64,000 bases of DNA from Planctomycetaceae bacterium (GTDB taxonomy: Bacteria; Planctomycetota; Phycisphaerae; UBA1845; UTPLA1): the NCBI GenBank assembly GCA_006969385.1, contig CP030884.1:5078249-5142248 (forward strand), given 5' to 3'. The notes under the pieces were generated by a model. The model made no database searches. It was not told the origin of the DNA and was given only the letters and a program-made list of their open reading frames with translations. The position numbers and the translations under genes were made by a program. This document shows positions 61,735 through 64,000 of this stretch, one piece after another (within the stretch, counting starts at the first letter, position 1; each line of letters opens with the position of its first letter).

Positions 61735-62560
61735 CGGAAAAGCTCCTTATCCCACGTGGCCGACCCCCGTCGGCCCGGTTGCTCCGGCCTGCCAAACATC
61801 GCCTCGTGCTATGCGGCAAACCATTCTGTTTATCTCTCCCACCAACGCGGCAGGCAGAGCACTGTCCCGGCGACATCCCCTTCGCCGGGTCCCTAATGCG
61901 ATTCGAACAGTCCGATGCCAAAAGGCTCCGGTCGAACCGTTTCAGTACTGTTGGGAAAGCTGCACCGTTGCAAACTCGAAGGGCAACGGCGTGCGGCCAT
62001 GTCAAACTCGGCCGCTCGGATGAGGTGCGAATGCGAATCTCGTTTGACGATTCACATCCATTCCCCCCGGGATGAGCGACCTCGCGAACCAAGCGCGAGG
62101 CACTCCGTCGCCCGTTTCTTTCCCTTAAGGAAATCGTCGAGCGACAGTTGAAACATAAGATTCGGGTCCGGCGCGGGCAAATGCAAAATCGCCTATTTTA
62201 AATCGGCCGGGTGGATAACATCGCGGCTGCCGCGGCAAACTGGTTGCGGTGCTGATAAGGTCGCGTTTGCAAGTGCGATGATGCAACCTGTCTTATTTAC
62301 AGATTGACCGCTAGAGGCATGGAGGGCCCCTTAATATGTCGGCGGGTCGCTTAAAAAATGCGTACAAACGGCGTGTCGATAATATCGCTTGAATTATCTA
62401 TTGGCGACGCTGCGTTGGTTGTGCTTGCGATACGGTATGAATCGGACGTTACCCCGTTCGCTTGCCTTACCCTTATATATAACGAATGCGTCATCCAACC
62501 CGCTGCCTTATCCAACCAATGTAACTGTGTAACAGTGATTCGATCCGGCCCCGCGGCGAC
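61735..62560. other. Long non-coding region upstream of flp
   Basis: 826 bases between the PDZ gene end (62561) and flp (61734). The part nearest flp (61758-61889) carries several paired elements on the minus strand (see entry). The part from 62100 to 62560 is AT-richer and probably holds the promoter, although no clear -35/-10 or -24/-12 pair was found. No gene seen. Confidence 0.6.
61758..61889 (-). ncRNA. Candidate structured 5' leader RNA of flp
   Basis: Three pairings line up on the minus strand. CCCGGCGA/TCGCCGGG (61889-61882 with 61873-61866) is an 8-pair hairpin. Next is a long-range stem: TGCTCTGCCTGCC (61861-61849) with GGCAGGCCGGAGCA (61793-61780), twelve pairs and a small bulge, enclosing ~55 bases. 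Last is GGCCGAC/GTCGGCC (61775-61769 with 61764-61758) just ahead of the ribosome site. It does not match the core of c-di-GMP riboswitches. Confidence 0.4.
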
Positions 62561-63724
62561 TTACCGCTCATCCAACTCCATCCGCCAATATAAAGACGCT
62601 CGTACCGAATCATCCGTCCCGCCGCCGATGGGTGGCACGCGTTCCTGCCACCATACATCGAACGCCGCGCGAATTTCCTTATCGCGCTCGATCGCATTGC
62701 GATTGGCGCGATTTTGATCGTCGCGCAACAAATGGCGCGGCCAACGGCCCAGGCGCGCCCGCACTTCCAATAACTGCCCACCGCGCAACACCGTCATACT
62801 GGTCGTCTTTTTCTGCAGAATGCCGATCGGCGGCAGCGGCGGTACCGATTGGTTCCACGCGGCCACCGCAGCGTCCGCATCAAACAAGCCGTTGGTCCAA
62901 CTATCCCACTGCGCCTGGGCGGTCCGCGGTTCAAACGGCACACGATCGACCGTCGTGATTACATCGCCAACCTGAATGCCAACGCTCGGATCGACGCCAC
63001 CCAAATCTTCGATGCGCAGCCCGCAGGTATTCGGTGCCAAGACCGGATACGCCTGCGCCGTAATTGGCTTCACCGTCATGCCGGCGAAATACTGCGGTGT
63101 TAAGGTTGCGCGACTTCCGATATCCAATACCAATTGTGTGGCATCGCGCAGCACGCTGAAGTTGCACAACGCTTCGGGTCGCTTCTTTCCGATGAGGTCC
63201 GTTAACCGTTGCGCATCGCCGGTCCCGAGCAAAGCCCGTTCGCCATCGATCGCAACTAACATATCCCCACGCTTGAGGCCCGCCTCTTCCGCCGCCGTGC
63301 CATCGATCACGTTGCTTACGACCAGCACATGATGCCCCACCGGAATCGGTTGCTGGATGCTCTGCATCGCGAGCGCCGTCGTCCAACTCAACGGTTGATT
63401 CTGAATCCCCAAGAACGCGCGCGACGGCCCCATCCGCTGCGTGCGGTACAGCTCCTGACAAATCTTGCGGAGCCGCATGCGCGTATCGAAGCTGACATCG
63501 CCAGACGCATAACTGACAAGGTCCGGCAATAAGCTCGGGTCGGCCGCCATCAATTCCGCCGTCGCCGCTTCGCGGGCTTCCCAATTCTGATGGTCGAGTT
63601 GCGCCAAAAATCGCCGCTGCTGCGTACGGTCTTCAATCGAACCCTGCGCGCGCAGCCCTTGCGACGTCACCAGCGCGATGATTGCCGCGATCCCCAAATA
63701 GCCAGCGAAGTGAATACGCATCAT
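62561..63724 (-). CDS. Secreted HEAT-like and PDZ domain protein
   Basis: 387 residues; ATGATG start at 63724. A signal peptide (YLGIAAIIALVTSQGLRA) is followed by a helical segment that reads like one or two HEAT repeats (FLAQLDHQNWEAREAATAEL, then LLPDLVSYASG, TRMRLRKICQEL). A PDZ domain with carboxylate loop FLGIQNQP and core VIDGTAAEEAGLKRGDMLVA then covers ~105-215; a second PDZ-like segment follows (VDPSVGIQVGDVITTVDRVP). The C-terminus is arginine-rich (RLGRWPRHLLRDDQNRANRN). No protease triad is visible, so it is a periplasmic adaptor or chaperone-like protein by inference. It lies upstream of, but separated by 0.8 kb from, the Tad locus. Confidence 0.78.
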   Translation of the reverse strand: MMRIHFAGYLGIAAIIALVTSQGLRAQGSIEDRTQQRRFLAQLDHQNWEAREAATAELMAADPSLLPDLVSYASGDVSFDTRMRLRKICQELYRTQRMGPSRAFLGIQNQPLSWTTALAMQSIQQPIPVGHHVLVVSNVIDGTAAEEAGLKRGDMLVAIDGERALLGTGDAQRLTDLIGKKRPEALCNFSVLRDATQLVLDIGSRATLTPQYFAGMTVKPITAQAYPVLAPNTCGLRIEDLGGVDPSVGIQVGDVITTVDRVPFEPRTAQAQWDSWTNGLFDADAAVAAWNQSVPPLPPIGILQKKTTSMTVLRGGQLLEVRARLGRWPRHLLRDDQNRANRNAIERDKEIRAAFDVWWQERVPPIGGGTDDSVRASLYWRMELDER

Positions 63725-63854
63725 GAACTCAAACCCAAGTTGCTATCGGTGCTTCTCTTATTATTGTAATATCGACGGGGCGAATCTATCGATTCGCGTC
63801 AATTTCGAGACGCCCATGCGATCTGCGTGCACCAAAACGCAAAGTTTCCCCGCT

Positions 63855-64000
63855 ATGTCCGTTTTTCTTTGCTACGAACCCGAGCAACGCGCCACCGCCG
63901 AGCCGCTTCGCGAATTCGGACCGGCGCAGGCAAATCTCGACGACTACGACGCCCGCGTAAAGATCGCCCCCGACGATGACGCCGCGGCGACCGTACGTCA
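63855..64000 (+). CDS. Start of an unrecognised gene (partial)
   Basis: A plus-strand frame is open from the ATG at 63855 to the window edge (48 residues visible), and also from an in-frame ATG at 63816. The sequence starts MSVFLCYEPEQRATAEPLRE and is acidic thereafter (DDYDARVKIAPDDDAAA). Too little is visible to name a family. It reads away from the PDZ gene. Confidence 0.4.
   Translation, partial: MSVFLCYEPEQRATAEPLREFGPAQANLDDYDARVKIAPDDDAAATVR

Noticed and set aside
61758..61889. c-di-GMP riboswitch in the flp leader
   Set aside because: The conserved GCAAA and GACGCAAAGCC-type segments of the known class I aptamer are absent; only a generic structured leader is claimed.
61735..62560. 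Sigma-54 promoter for flp
   Set aside because: Several TGGC words were examined on the minus strand, but none has a TTGC-type element at the right spacing.

Overview
The window looks like a chromosomal segment of a planctomycete, most likely a Phycisphaerae-type lineage (inference; no rRNA is present). The grounds are an H-X9-DG type prepilin gene, very large secreted proteins built from cysteine-rich 'GACC' modules and dockerin-like ends, an extracellular FGE-type protein, a VWA-bearing Tad pilus locus, and moderately GC-rich DNA with short or weak Shine-Dalgarno sites. About 42 protein genes and one tRNA-Pro(CGG) are supported. There is no phage, CRISPR array or intact insertion sequence.

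Layout. (1) 1-3626: a glycan-use cluster, with an AraC-type regulator divergent from a minus-strand run of GH130 glycoside phosphorylase/hydrolase (broken by a one-base frameshift), a CBM9-like lipoprotein and a sodium:solute symporter cut by the window edge. (2) 3623-7800: a fructose-type PTS operon, EIIC then EIIB then an HPr-EI-EIIA fusion. (3) 8544-18181: a prepilin-like H-X9-DG protein and two giant secreted modular proteins that share a ~250-residue domain and dockerin-like ends. (4) 18498-22601: FGE-family protein, PolX DNA polymerase, 6-phosphofructokinase, then a transposase remnant. (5) 22904-30904: a third giant secreted protein with a clear sigma-70 promoter, a hypothetical protein, a DUF3592 membrane protein and an aspartyl-protease/PDZ lipoprotein. 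(6) 31061-34254: tRNA-Pro, a lone sdhB, a small membrane protein and a Kelch/dockerin protein. (7) 34484-40385: a tightly coupled four-gene DNA repair operon (MBL exonuclease, ATP-dependent ligase, Lhr-like helicase, PdeM/MPE phosphoesterase). (8) 40817-47615: lipoprotein, histidine phosphatase, tandem-repeat dockerin protein, SH3 protein and TM2 protein. (9) 47702-61734: a complete Tad (Flp) pilus locus on the minus strand. (10) 62561-64000: a HEAT/PDZ periplasmic protein and the start of a further gene.

How the genes work together. The Tad locus reads Flp pilin, prepilin peptidase, TadE, CpaB, CpaC secretin, two tandem VWA-bearing TadG-like proteins, CpaE, CpaF, TadB, TadC. Strong hairpins sit in most of the gaps, so it is probably several transcription units or one unit tuned by attenuation. 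The pilin has a long, apparently structured 5' leader. The repair genes overlap by ATGA stop/start junctions and should be co-translated. The PTS fusion would carry phosphate from PEP through EI, HPr and EIIA to the EIIB/EIIC pair encoded just upstream.

The least-explained material is the cysteine-rich GACC module, the shared NWNG domain, the insertion inside the VWA domain of the two TadG-like proteins, and the pilin leader RNA.
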